Shown in pieces: positions 26,755 through 35,330 of a stretch of DNA of 59,445 nt. The notes below the pieces were generated by a model. The model ran no database searches, was not told the DNA's origin, and was given only the letters and a program-made list of their open reading frames with translations. The stretch is from Bacteroidia bacterium. GTDB lineage: Bacteria > Bacteroidota > Bacteroidia > 2-12-FULL-35-15. How positions within the stretch are numbered: position 1 is the stretch's first letter; each line of letters begins with the position of its first letter. The translations under genes were made by a program, and so were the position numbers. The stretch spans positions 1-59,445 of the forward strand of contig JAURXZ010000020.1 in NCBI GenBank assembly GCA_030654175.1, in the 5' to 3' direction.

Positions 26755-28509
26755 TTATTCTACTATCAGTTTACCTGTTGCAACAGGCCTGTTTTCCTCT
26801 GTAATTGTATAAAAATAAAGGCCGGATATTAGATAGTTCCTTTTAATAATAATACGTTTTACATTTTGTAGTTTAAAATTCTGTTCTTTAATTTCCTGTC
26901 CGAGGGTGTTGAAAATTTTTAATTCAGCATTTTTTAATTCTGTATTAAATGAAATAGTTGTTTCTGATATGAATGGATTTGGGTAAACAGAAAAATGATC
27001 CGTATTTTTTATTACATTTTTTATACCGGTAGTAGCGTCAAATTCAGATGCACCAATATCTATAATACTTCCAATTAACCTTGTATTTCCATAATAATCT
27101 AATTCTCCTGTGGTAATTACTGTCCCCGGGTTCCCTGCATTAATACAAGGACCAGCTGTTAATAAATGTAAATCAGGTGCAGGTAAAACTGTATTAACAA
27201 GATCCGGATCGTTGTAAATAGAATTGGTTTCACCAGAAATTCCAGTTTGATAATCAGCGAAAGTCGAATAAGTGGAAGTACGCCAGTTTACAGTGATGTT
27301 ATTGGGATCATTGGCTGGTGTGAACCAGCAATTGTAATTGAATACATTATTTGTTTGAGGGGAAATGGCATCAACGCTGAATAAAACATCCTGGCTGTTT
27401 GTATAAAAAATATTATTCTCAAAAATACAATTGGATGCTTTTGATATGTTCATTTCACCTGTGCCATCGTTGAGTGAATTGTTTTTAAAAAGTGTGTTAT
27501 TCCTGATGATACAATCGAGTACCTGGCCTGAAGTTGAAGTTGTGTAACCACCCACATATATCCCTACTTCCTGGTTGTTGTATACCAAATTGTTTTTTAC
27601 AATAATAGTGTTTGTCGTACCGTTTTCTTCGCAGCCTATCTCAATTCCATTTCCGTTTTCATAACATTTGTTTTTTTCAATTAGAATATTCTGCCCTCCA
27701 TCAACATAAATACCTGCTGAGGTAGCGGCCAATGAAACATTTTTATAACATGTATTATTGAACAATAATCCATTTCTTGCATGGTCTGTTGTTGGGTTTG
27801 AACTAACCTGGTAATTTCCGGCAATATCAATACCAATATTGGTGTTATCGTGGACCTCACAATTTTTTATCGTAAAACCATCAACGTTACCATCCAGGGT
27901 CATTGCTTCACTGAATCCTAAAATATTATTAAAAACTTTACAACTATCGATCGTAATATTTGTAATTCCACCATCGCCTCCGTATGCAATAAAGCTTTGT
28001 GCATTATTACTGGAAGTAGGTATGGTTAAGGGATTGCTTGTCCAGTTAATGTTTTTTATTGTGATGTTTTTAAAAGAAAGTTCTGTTGAAGAATTGATCC
28101 CGGTAGTTTCTATCAGTATACCTTGAGCATCATTAACAGTGAGGTTTTGGATCGTAAGATTTTGAAAATTTAAAAAACTTTTATCTGTTAAAGTAAGCAT
28201 GGTAGTTCCGCTTGTGCCCGAACCATCGATCAAAACAATATCATTCAAATAATTTTTTAGTGTGATGGAATTACCGGGGGTGCCGCTGATATTTACAACT
28301 ATATTTTCGTTGTAAGTTCCGGCTTTAATTTGCACAATGCTATTTGGTGTTGCAGCATTACACGCTTTTTGAATGGTTTTCCAGGCGGTTGCTAAACTTG
28401 TTCCATTATTGAGGTCATTTCCATTAATATCATCTACAAAATAATTTGTTTGAGCCGATGTATTAAGGCTTGTCAATAAAGCGATTAGAATGATGATTAT
28501 GTTTTTCAT
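26755..28509 (-). CDS. T9SS type A sorted right-handed beta-helix protein
   Basis: 584 residues. The signal peptide ends TSAQ. It is followed by a DUF1565-like start (YFVDDINGNDLNNGTSL) and pectate-lyase-like parallel beta-helix repeats over about 60-480 (many NN.I..N..Y.N and GI.V/GI.I turns). The C-terminal ~75 residues are a type A T9SS sorting domain (FSVYPNPF, LKIFNTLGQEI, GLYFYTI, KLIVE). Likely secreted and either attached to the surface or released. It could be a polysaccharide-active enzyme, but no catalytic motif is evident, so adhesin-like roles are equally possible. It lies 55 bp downstream of the sensor phosphatase on the same strand. Confidence 0.88.
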   Translation of the reverse strand: MKNIIIILIALLTSLNTSAQTNYFVDDINGNDLNNGTSLATAWKTIQKACNAATPNSIVQIKAGTYNENIVVNISGTPGNSITLKNYLNDIVLIDGSGTSGTTMLTLTDKSFLNFQNLTIQNLTVNDAQGILIETTGINSSTELSFKNITIKNINWTSNPLTIPTSSNNAQSFIAYGGDGGITNITIDSCKVFNNILGFSEAMTLDGNVDGFTIKNCEVHDNTNIGIDIAGNYQVSSNPTTDHARNGLLFNNTCYKNVSLAATSAGIYVDGGQNILIEKNKCYENGNGIEIGCEENGTTNTIIVKNNLVYNNQEVGIYVGGYTTSTSGQVLDCIIRNNTLFKNNSLNDGTGEMNISKASNCIFENNIFYTNSQDVLFSVDAISPQTNNVFNYNCWFTPANDPNNITVNWRTSTYSTFADYQTGISGETNSIYNDPDLVNTVLPAPDLHLLTAGPCINAGNPGTVITTGELDYYGNTRLIGSIIDIGASEFDATTGIKNVIKNTDHFSVYPNPFISETTISFNTELKNAELKIFNTLGQEIKEQNFKLQNVKRIIIKRNYLISGLYFYTITEENRPVATGKLIVE

Positions 28510-28564
28510 TTTTGAGGGTTATCATTAAATTATGAATTAGCATACTATTCCCCGATTTTCAATA

Positions 28565-31500
28565 CTAATACCTCACACCAATGATACACACATCATCTAC
28601 CTGTTCAATACTTCCTTTCCAGTCTTCAAACATTTTATCAATGATCACCAGCTGCTCTTTCATTTGTTTGTCTTGAATGCTTAATAATAATTTTCGCATT
28701 TTTAAAGCCTTGAATTTTTTTCCTTTCGCGCCTCCAAACTGATCAACATAACCATCGGTGAAAATATAAATGCTATCGCCTTTTTGCAATGGGATCAAAT
28801 GATTGGTGAAGGGGTTATTTTCAGGGTATTTACCTATGGGCTGTTTGTTAGGTTTGTATTCTGTTAAAACGCCATTACGAATTATCCAAAGAGGATTATT
28901 AGCTCCAGCCCATTGCAATTGATTTGTTTTATTATTCAATGCATAAAGTGAAATATCCATTCCGTCTTTTACTTCATCAATACTTTTTTCAAATTGTTCT
29001 ATAACCAGTTCACGTGTTTTGTTTAATATTTTATCGGGCTCAATTAATTCAAATTCACGCAATGCCCTGTTGAGCGCATTGTTACAAACAACACTAACCA
29101 TTGCTCCCGGAACACCATGCCCGGTGCAATCAGCAGCAGCAATAAAAATAAGATCACCATGGCTTGCTCCTAGGGGAGACTTAACCTCTTCTATCCAGTA
29201 AAAATCTCCGGCAACAATATCTTTAGGTTTGTATAAAATAAATGAATCGGGCAACCATTTTTTTACCGATTTATCTGAAGGTAAAATAGCTTCTTGTATT
29301 CGTTTTGCGTAAGTTATACTGTCTAAAATTTCTTTTTGTTTTTTCTCTACTAAGCTTCTTTGTTTTTCAGCTTCATCTTTTTGATGAACCACTTCCGCTG
29401 TTCTTTCTTCTACTGTTTTCTCCAGTCGTTTTTTAGCTTCACGCAGGGAGGCTGTTCTCCAGCGGTAAAAACTATAAAGTGAAATAAGAATGAATAAGCC
29501 AACAAGAGAGCGGAACCACCACGTTTTTGACCATGGCGGACGAATAGTAAAAGGATAATTAAATTCATTGCTCCAATTACCTTCGCTGTTCATTGCTTTT
29601 ACTTTGAACGTGTAAGAGCCATTTGGTAAGTTACCATAAGGTGCATCAGTCCGGCTTGTTAGTACACTCCAGTTTTCGTCATAGCCTTCTAATTTATACT
29701 GATATTTTACTTTTTTACTTTGTTTTTGAGTGATGCCTATAAAATTAAAAGTGAGGTAATTATTATTATGTGCTAAACTTAAATTTTTTGGTAAGCCATA
29801 CCAATTATCAACTTTATCAAAATCAAAACCTGCTATAACCACTCCATTACCAAGTGTTAAAGTGGTATCCTTATTTTCTTCAAAAATTGCCCATGCAATA
29901 TTTTCATTAAAAAGTTCTACGTTTGTTAATTGAATATTAGGTGGTGTATTATCGGATTCTTCTCCTTCTGCATGAAAGACTGTTAGCCTGTCGTTGGCAC
30001 CTATCCAGATGGTTCCTTTTTTATCTTCATGTATGGCATTGGCATTACAGCCGATACCTAAAAAACCATCCTGATATGTATAGTTCTTAAATAAAAGTGG
30101 TTGGTCGTTGGTTGTGTTAGCATACATTTTTGTAAGACCGGCCATATAGTTATTGGTTAATTTACTGAGCCCAAACCGTGTTCCAAACCAAAGGTTTCCT
30201 TTTTTATCTTCTAAGATCGACAAAACAACATTATTGCTCAGGCCTTCTTTTTCGGTGAAATGTGTAAAGTTTTTTCCGTCATATTTACTCACTCCTCCAC
30301 CTGAAGTTCCGAACCATAAATTTCCATTTTTATCTTCGATCATCGTGAATACAAAATTATTGCTAAGCCCTTCCTTCTCTGTAAATTGGGTAAAGGATGC
30401 TTTTTGCTGAGGACCTTCCTCTTTGCTTATTGTCAGCTTATTTACACCACCACCATAGGTGGCGAACCAAAGGTCCCCGTTTTTATCTTCAAGCATCGAA
30501 AAAATAACATTGTTGCTAAGGCCATCTTTAACAGTGTAATTTGTAAAAGATCTAACAAATTTTCCTTTTACTTTTTTCAGGTCCTCTTGTGTTCCTGAAT
30601 ATAGTTTCTCTCCCTTTTCTATTGCTTCAACTCTGTTCCCGTCATATTTGCAAACGCCTCCACCTTCTGTTCCAAACCAAAGGTTTCCTTTTTTATCTTC
30701 TATCATGCACCTCACACTGTTATTGCACAATCCTTGTTTATCGGTAAAATGAAAAAAGGATTTTCCATCGTATTTAAAAACACCACCGCCACTGGAGCCA
30801 AACCAAAAGTTTCCTCTTTTATCTTTTAACATTGACCATATTAAATTGTTTCCCAGTCCTTCTTTAGAAGTGAAATGAGTAAAAGATTTACCTTCATATT
30901 TACTCAAACCTCCTCCATTGGTGCCAAACCAAAGGTTTCCGTTTTCTTCCTCGAGTATAGAAAATACAGCATTATTGGTCAAACCTTCTTTTTTTGTAAA
31001 ATGTGTAAACGTTTTTCCATCATATTTGGTTAAACCTCCACCATAAGCTCCGAACCAAAGATTTCCGCTTTTGTCTTCCAGCATTGAGAAAACAAGATTG
31101 TTGTAGAGTCCGTCCGTATCCATATAATGAGTAAATGATCTGCCATCATATTTAATAAGGCCTCCACCATATGTTCCAAACCATAGGTTACCGTTTTCAT
31201 CTTCTAAACCGCTTGTTAAATAATTGCTGCTCAGCCCTTGTTCAGTAGTAAAAGTTGTAAAAGTGTTTCCATCATATTTGCACAAACCTCCGGAAGTGCT
31301 CAACCATAGATTTCCTTTTTTGTCTTCTAAAATATTTTTTACATCATTATCACAAAGACCTTCCATTATAGAAAAATGGAAAAAAGATTTTCCATCAAAT
31401 TTTATTATTCCTTCGCCTTCAGTACCAAACCAAAGGTTTCCATTTTTGTCTTTTCTTCCTGATAAAACAGGTTTATCGGTCAGACCTTCTTTTTCTGAGT

Positions 31501-32290
31501 AAATTGTAAAATGTTTGCCATCGTATTTGCCGAGTCCTCCACCATTAAAACCGAACCAAATGTTTCCGTTGTTGTCTTCAACCATTGTAGCGATAATATT
31601 GCTTAAGCCATCTTTTTCGTCAAAATGTGTAAAATATTTTCCATCATATTTTGTTACACCACCTCCATAGGTTGCAAACCAAAGGTTCCCGTTCCTGTCT
31701 TCCAACATTGCTAAAACAGAATTGTTGCTCAGTCCTTCGTTCTCTGTAAAATGAGTAAAATATTTTCCATCATATTTAGTAACGCCTCCACCGGCTGTTC
31801 CTAACCAAAGGTTTCCGAATTTATCCTGAAGCATGCAATTAATATTGCCATGTTTTAAACCTTGTAATTTACCGAACGAACTAAAATTTTGTGGGTTTTG
31901 ATCTTTGGTAGAAGCATCTTTGGTAATTACAACTTCGGGGATACCGGCCACAAAATGGCTATCCACAACAGGTATCATTTTGGGAAGTAAAAAAATGCCG
32001 CTACCCGGTGCTCTTACTTGTGGTGAACCAGCTAAAATAACTATAGGATCACCTGCAACGTGAACATTGGTATTGGTGAGAATTATTTGTGGTGTGCCGG
32101 CTTCTATAACTTTTGGAGACCCAACCGTTACTGATGCTGGTACATTAACACTATCCAAAGGGACGCTATAACCTTTGGCTTCAACAATTTTTGGCGCATT
32201 GATATTTGAGCGGTGGTGATCTTCCTGCTGGGTACAGGAAAAAAGCAAAAAAATAATTCCACTTATTATTGCAACTATTTTACTTTTCAT
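28565..32290 (-). CDS. Reg_prop / Y_Y_Y sensor with SpoIIE-type phosphatase output
   Basis: 1241 residues. A signal sequence with a lipobox (LFSC, Cys19) is followed by a Gly/Pro-rich linker of AG(T/S)P repeats. A long array of two-component-regulator propeller repeats fills about 140-750 (consensus DkxGNLWFGTxGGG..KYDGKxFTHFTxxEGL). Then come a Y_Y_Y beta-sandwich (about 850-925), one membrane helix (WWFRSLVGLFILISLYSFY, about 935), a coiled coil (955-1005), and a SpoIIE/PP2C phosphatase (AADCTGHGVPGAMVS; YIFTDGYVDQFGG; QVDDVCIIG). The architecture is that of a periplasmic sensor feeding a cytosolic serine/threonine phosphatase. Its substrate is likely a SiaC- or STAS-like protein. The lipobox together with an internal membrane helix is odd; the lipobox may be fortuitous. 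Confidence 0.9.
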   Translation of the reverse strand: MKSKIVAIISGIIFLLFSCTQQEDHHRSNINAPKIVEAKGYSVPLDSVNVPASVTVGSPKVIEAGTPQIILTNTNVHVAGDPIVILAGSPQVRAPGSGIFLLPKMIPVVDSHFVAGIPEVVITKDASTKDQNPQNFSSFGKLQGLKHGNINCMLQDKFGNLWLGTAGGGVTKYDGKYFTHFTENEGLSNNSVLAMLEDRNGNLWFATYGGGVTKYDGKYFTHFDEKDGLSNIIATMVEDNNGNIWFGFNGGGLGKYDGKHFTIYSEKEGLTDKPVLSGRKDKNGNLWFGTEGEGIIKFDGKSFFHFSIMEGLCDNDVKNILEDKKGNLWLSTSGGLCKYDGNTFTTFTTEQGLSSNYLTSGLEDENGNLWFGTYGGGLIKYDGRSFTHYMDTDGLYNNLVFSMLEDKSGNLWFGAYGGGLTKYDGKTFTHFTKKEGLTNNAVFSILEEENGNLWFGTNGGGLSKYEGKSFTHFTSKEGLGNNLIWSMLKDKRGNFWFGSSGGGVFKYDGKSFFHFTDKQGLCNNSVRCMIEDKKGNLWFGTEGGGVCKYDGNRVEAIEKGEKLYSGTQEDLKKVKGKFVRSFTNYTVKDGLSNNVIFSMLEDKNGDLWFATYGGGVNKLTISKEEGPQQKASFTQFTEKEGLSNNFVFTMIEDKNGNLWFGTSGGGVSKYDGKNFTHFTEKEGLSNNVVLSILEDKKGNLWFGTRFGLSKLTNNYMAGLTKMYANTTNDQPLLFKNYTYQDGFLGIGCNANAIHEDKKGTIWIGANDRLTVFHAEGEESDNTPPNIQLTNVELFNENIAWAIFEENKDTTLTLGNGVVIAGFDFDKVDNWYGLPKNLSLAHNNNYLTFNFIGITQKQSKKVKYQYKLEGYDENWSVLTSRTDAPYGNLPNGSYTFKVKAMNSEGNWSNEFNYPFTIRPPWSKTWWFRSLVGLFILISLYSFYRWRTASLREAKKRLEKTVEERTAEVVHQKDEAEKQRSLVEKKQKEILDSITYAKRIQEAILPSDKSVKKWLPDSFILYKPKDIVAGDFYWIEEVKSPLGASHGDLIFIAAADCTGHGVPGAMVSVVCNNALNRALREFELIEPDKILNKTRELVIEQFEKSIDEVKDGMDISLYALNNKTNQLQWAGANNPLWIIRNGVLTEYKPNKQPIGKYPENNPFTNHLIPLQKGDSIYIFTDGYVDQFGGAKGKKFKALKMRKLLLSIQDKQMKEQLVIIDKMFEDWKGSIEQVDDVCIIGVRY

Positions 32291-32407
32291 TTTAACAGGG
32301 CCATTTTGCGGTCCCTAAGATAATAAAATATTTATAGTTGAAGGATTGAAATGCTAAGGCTTTCTGTATGCCTTTGTCAATCAAGTATTATTCACTTCCA
32401 TCATAAA

Positions 32408-33457
32408 CTATGCTTTTATAGCCCAACGCAATTTTGCTGAACGCGCACGAGGATTAGTATTTGATTCTTCTGCTGATGGTCGGATAGGATCAGGTGCAAT
32501 TTCGCTGTAAATACCTTCACGAAATAAACTTTGAAATGATTTTTTAACACGCCTGTCTTCTCCTGAATGAAAGGAGAGTATTGCCACCCGGCCACCAGGT
32601 GCTAATGCGGCCGGTAGTTTTTCAAGGAATTTATCTAATACTCCGAATTCATCATTTACTTCAATTCGTAATGCCTGAAAGCAGCGTTGACAGGATTTTT
32701 TAATTAACTCCTTACGGGTATTTGTCGGAAGAAATTCCAGTGCTTCTGCGATGAGTTCTTGTAAGGCTTTTGTTGTGGCTATTGTAGCACCTTTTTCTAT
32801 TTTTGTAATTATAGCTTTAGCGATATGTTTGGAATAGGGTTCGTCTGCATTTTCTAAAAATAATTCTTCCAATTTATGTTGAGAAATGGTTTTTAAATGC
32901 GCTGATGCAGGTTTCCCGCTTTTGGGATTAAGCCTTAAATCTAAAGGACCTTCGATCTTAAATGAAAATCCTCTTTCAGGATTATCTATTTGCATGGAAG
33001 AAACACCCAGATCGGCCAGTACAAAATTCAAAGGCCCTGATTCATAAACAACCTGGTCTATGCCGGAAAAATTCATTTTTTTAATAACTAAAACTTCAGG
33101 CCCAAAACCCAATGCTGCCAAACGATCTCTCGTTCGCGGTAATTCAATAGGATCTACATCGGTAGCATACAATCGACCGCCCGGAACCAAACATTTTAGC
33201 ATCTCTAAGCTATGGCCACCATAACCAAGCGTAGCATCAAGTCCTACTTGCCCGGGAACTATGTTAAGGAATTTTAAAATTTCATTAACTAAAATGGAGC
33301 GATGCATGCCTGCCGGGGTACGGCCCTGTTCCATAACCTTTGCAATGTCCTCTTTATAAGATTCCGGTTGCAACTCTTTGTATTTTTCTTTATAGGATTT
33401 GGGATGTGTGCCTTTGTATCGTTCTCTGCGGATGCGGTCCGGCTTTTTATCTTCCAT
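32408..33457 (-). CDS. Divergent RsmH-like methyltransferase
   Basis: 349 residues from ATG 33457; a longer frame begins at 33535, but its first 26 residues look like leader. Core motifs of 16S rRNA C1402 N4-methyltransferase RsmH/MraW: HRSILVNEIL, DATLGYGGHSLEML (SAM site), DLGVSSMQIDNPERGFSF, GPLDLRLNP, VNDEFGVLD and ILSFHSGEDRRVK. It differs from housekeeping RsmH in three ways. It has a ~45-residue basic N-terminal extension rich in YKE/SYKE. The motif GYGGHS replaces GGGGHS. The gene is not in an mraZ-rsmH-ftsL (dcw) cluster. It may be a second RsmH-type enzyme with another target; the window does not show whether a standard copy exists. Confidence 0.8.
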   Translation of the reverse strand: MEDKKPDRIRRERYKGTHPKSYKEKYKELQPESYKEDIAKVMEQGRTPAGMHRSILVNEILKFLNIVPGQVGLDATLGYGGHSLEMLKCLVPGGRLYATDVDPIELPRTRDRLAALGFGPEVLVIKKMNFSGIDQVVYESGPLNFVLADLGVSSMQIDNPERGFSFKIEGPLDLRLNPKSGKPASAHLKTISQHKLEELFLENADEPYSKHIAKAIITKIEKGATIATTKALQELIAEALEFLPTNTRKELIKKSCQRCFQALRIEVNDEFGVLDKFLEKLPAALAPGGRVAILSFHSGEDRRVKKSFQSLFREGIYSEIAPDPIRPSAEESNTNPRARSAKLRWAIKA

Positions 33458-33612
33458 TTTGTGAAATTTAATGTGAGGTGTTGTAAGTTCTTTATCTCCT
33501 AGTATAGTCTTTCTGAGAAATTTTTCCGAACCCACAAAGCTGTTGAGAAGCGGAAAACTTTATTGTAGCCCTAAACGGCTAAAATCCTCCACAGCTTTAG
33601 GGCAATGTATTA

Positions 33613-33912
33613 TTATGCAGCATTGCTGGTATATTGTTTGATCGCATTCAGTTCGGTTTTTTTCTGATTTCTTTCTTCTTCAATATCAAAATCGTCTTGT
33701 AAGCCTAACCAAAATTTCGCTGAGTTACCAAAATACTTAGCCAGTCTAAGTGCTGTGTCAGCGGTAATACGTCTGTTGCATTTCACTATTTCTGAAATAC
33801 GGGTCTGAGGAATGCCAATGTCTTTTGAGAGCCTGTAAGCTGTGATTTTCAAAGGAACCAAAAATTCTTCTTGAAGGACTTCTCCCGGGTGAATGTTTTT
33901 TAATTTTTTCAT
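33613..33912 (-). CDS. higA: HigA-type antitoxin
   Basis: 99 residues. It starts KLKNIHPGEVLQEEFLVPL and has the HigA/VapI helix-turn-helix (AYRLSKDIGIPQTRISEIVKCNR, about 24-46) and the family tail RLAKYFGNSAKFWLGLQDDFD. It lies 12 bp after the HigB-like gene, giving the toxin-first order typical of higBA. The antitoxin binds the toxin and represses the shared promoter. Confidence 0.92.
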   Translation of the reverse strand: MKKLKNIHPGEVLQEEFLVPLKITAYRLSKDIGIPQTRISEIVKCNRRITADTALRLAKYFGNSAKFWLGLQDDFDIEEERNQKKTELNAIKQYTSNAA

Positions 33913-33924
33913 TATGATTTTGTG

Positions 33925-34206
33925 TTAATGGTAATCAATTATTTTAATTTCCTCTGCGTTGCCATTATTCCATTTGAAAATTATGCGCCATTGATCATTA
34001 ATTCTAATGAAATAAAACGCTTTAAAATTCCCCTTCAACTTTTCAAGTATATTCGATGGTGGGATAAGCAAATCTGTCAAGTCTTGAGAGTTGTTTAACA
34101 TTCTCAATTTTCTTCTGGCAGTTTCTTCTATCTCTGTTGAGAAACCTTTAACTCTTTCTCCTTCCCAGATTTTTTTTGTGTCTTTGTCACCAAAGGATGA
34201 AAGCAT
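33925..34206 (-). CDS. higB: HigB-type toxin (RelE/ParE fold)
   Basis: 93 residues: FGDKDTKKIWEGE at the N-terminus, RRKLRMLNNSQDLTDL, LEKLKGN and a final beta-hairpin WRIIFKWNNGNAEEIKIIDYH, all typical of HigB. HigB-type proteins cleave mRNA on the ribosome. The gene is intact and upstream of higA. A TAAATTTG box lies at 34259-34266, 53 bp before the start. The flanking DNA is full of palindromic repeats, which fits a mobile or accessory locus. Confidence 0.92.
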   Translation of the reverse strand: MLSSFGDKDTKKIWEGERVKGFSTEIEETARRKLRMLNNSQDLTDLLIPPSNILEKLKGNFKAFYFIRINDQWRIIFKWNNGNAEEIKIIDYH

Positions 34207-34258
34207 ACTATCGTTTTGCGTTACTTACGTTAAAGGTAGGTGTTTTGTCTTGTGAATA

Positions 34259-34266
34259 CAAATTTA
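34259..34266 (-). promoter_or_regulatory. -7 box of higBA
   Basis: TAAATTTG on the minus strand, matching TAnnTTTG. No clear -33. Confidence 0.45.
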
Positions 34267-34312
34267 TTTGTTGAAATATTTTGCGGGGTGTCAACATACC
34301 GGCTGTTCAAAA

Positions 34313-34398
34313 CGGATTAAAAATCCTTTGTTCTTTGGTCGGGATTACAAATCACGACCAGCAGGGTGTACGATTTTTAGTCGAATTTACAAATTCGA
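34313..34398. repeat. Cluster of three short palindromes
   Basis: CGGATTAAAAATCC (34313-34326), GGTCGGGATT.ACA.AATCACGACC (34337-34359, one mismatch) and TCGAATTT.AC.AAATTCGA (34381-34398). The last two share an ATTTACAAAT-like centre. They look like extragenic palindromic elements. Confidence 0.7.
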
Positions 34399-34455
34399 GA
34401 AAAACCAAGTACTACGCCAAAAGTTCACTAAACAGGTGTTTCGTTTTTTTTAGGG

Positions 34456-34463
34456 TATATTTG
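34456..34463 (+). promoter_or_regulatory. -7 box upstream of the small membrane protein
   Basis: TATATTTG. It overlaps the in-frame GTG at 34463, so translation must start at ATG 34490. Confidence 0.5.
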
Positions 34464-34489
34464 TGTTTGACAATTTGAATTTTCAGAAA

Positions 34490-35008
34490 ATGAAAATAAA
34501 AAATATACGACATTGGCTTAAGGACCTTGATCAAAAACCTCGCTTTCATCTATTTTGGGTTGTCCCTTTGTTTGTTTTAATAATTCTTTTTCTACTTCCT
34601 TTCATAATTTTTTTTCGCCCAATTTCATTTCTTTATAAGAAAAACAGAACAAGACAAATAAAAAAATTTTATGAAAACAATCAGGGAAAGTATTTTTTCT
34701 TTTATAGCAATAAAAATGGCTGGGGAGATTTTATCACTAACAACGTACTTCCGATATTACCGAAAGGCACTCTTATTTATAATATTTATCAAAATAAAAA
34801 GCATCAATTATCAAGAATATATGATGTAATTTCTTTCTATAAAATATCTCGAAATGAAGCTAAACTGCCTTTTATTATTAAATTTTGTTCGCAGGCTCCA
34901 AAAATTATGACTTTTAAAAATAATTTCAATATTGCAAGAAAAACTCCAAAACGTGACGACTTAATTCAAAGAGATATTCAAAATAAACTTGAAACATTGG
35001 TGTCTTAG
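34490..35008 (+). CDS. Hypothetical single-span membrane protein
   Basis: 172 residues from ATG 34490 (MKIKNIRHWLKDLDQKPRF). One strong membrane segment, about residues 23-47 (FWVVPLFVLIILFLLPFIIFF), is followed by a basic stretch (YKKNRTRQIKKF) and a ~110-residue Lys/Asn/Phe-rich cytosolic part with GWGDFITNNVLPILPKGTLIYNIY. No family recognised. It sits beside higBA on the other strand and has an AT-richer, lysine-rich composition, which hints at accessory status. Translation starts about 27 nt after the -7 box. Confidence 0.7.
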   Translation: MKIKNIRHWLKDLDQKPRFHLFWVVPLFVLIILFLLPFIIFFRPISFLYKKNRTRQIKKFYENNQGKYFFFYSNKNGWGDFITNNVLPILPKGTLIYNIYQNKKHQLSRIYDVISFYKISRNEAKLPFIIKFCSQAPKIMTFKNNFNIARKTPKRDDLIQRDIQNKLETLVS

Positions 35009-35009
35009 T

Positions 35010-35160
35010 AAAAAAGTAGGTGTTAAGTTAAAACACGACAGCACAAAACTCTCTTAACTCATAACATATGCTCCGTGCCTAAAAAAATCTTCCACCAAAT
35101 TCGTCAGTAACCGTATTTCAGTCCTTCTCCAATACCTGTCATGGTATACATTTCAGTCAA
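35010..35160 (-). ncRNA. Candidate small RNA or leader with a 15-codon ORF
   Basis: On the minus strand a full promoter (35165-35193) is followed at once by a 15-codon ORF (35150-35103, MYTMTGIGEGLKYGY). A hairpin with a T-run comes ~70 bp further on (GTGTT/AACAC, 35036-35020, then TTTTTT at 35015-35010). The stem is only 5 bp, so the terminator is weak. The transcript would be about 145 nt and ends against the stop of the convergent membrane-protein gene. Whether the RNA or the peptide matters cannot be told. Confidence 0.3.
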
Positions 35161-35164
35161 CGTA

Positions 35165-35193
35165 CAAAAATAATTTCCAAAAAGTCCGCGCAA
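35165..35193 (-). promoter_or_regulatory. Minus-strand promoter
   Basis: TTG at 35193-35191, an 18-base spacer, then TATTTTTG at 35172-35165. It matches the Bacteroidota consensus well. It lies downstream of purL, so it is not the purL promoter. Confidence 0.5.
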
Positions 35194-35330
35194 CAAAAAA
35201 GTCTTTTCCTAGCACCTCTGTCTTTTTCAACCTTGTTGCTACCAACATGTTTATAAACGCGAAGGTTGCGTTTACTTGTCCTATTTGGCCAGTATACGCA
35301 ACCCATGACGTTTTATTTTTATTAGAAATT

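Noticed and set aside
34268-34478. Two overlapping ~60-codon ORFs beside higBA
   Set aside because: Their sequence is the translation of the palindrome cluster; no start context.
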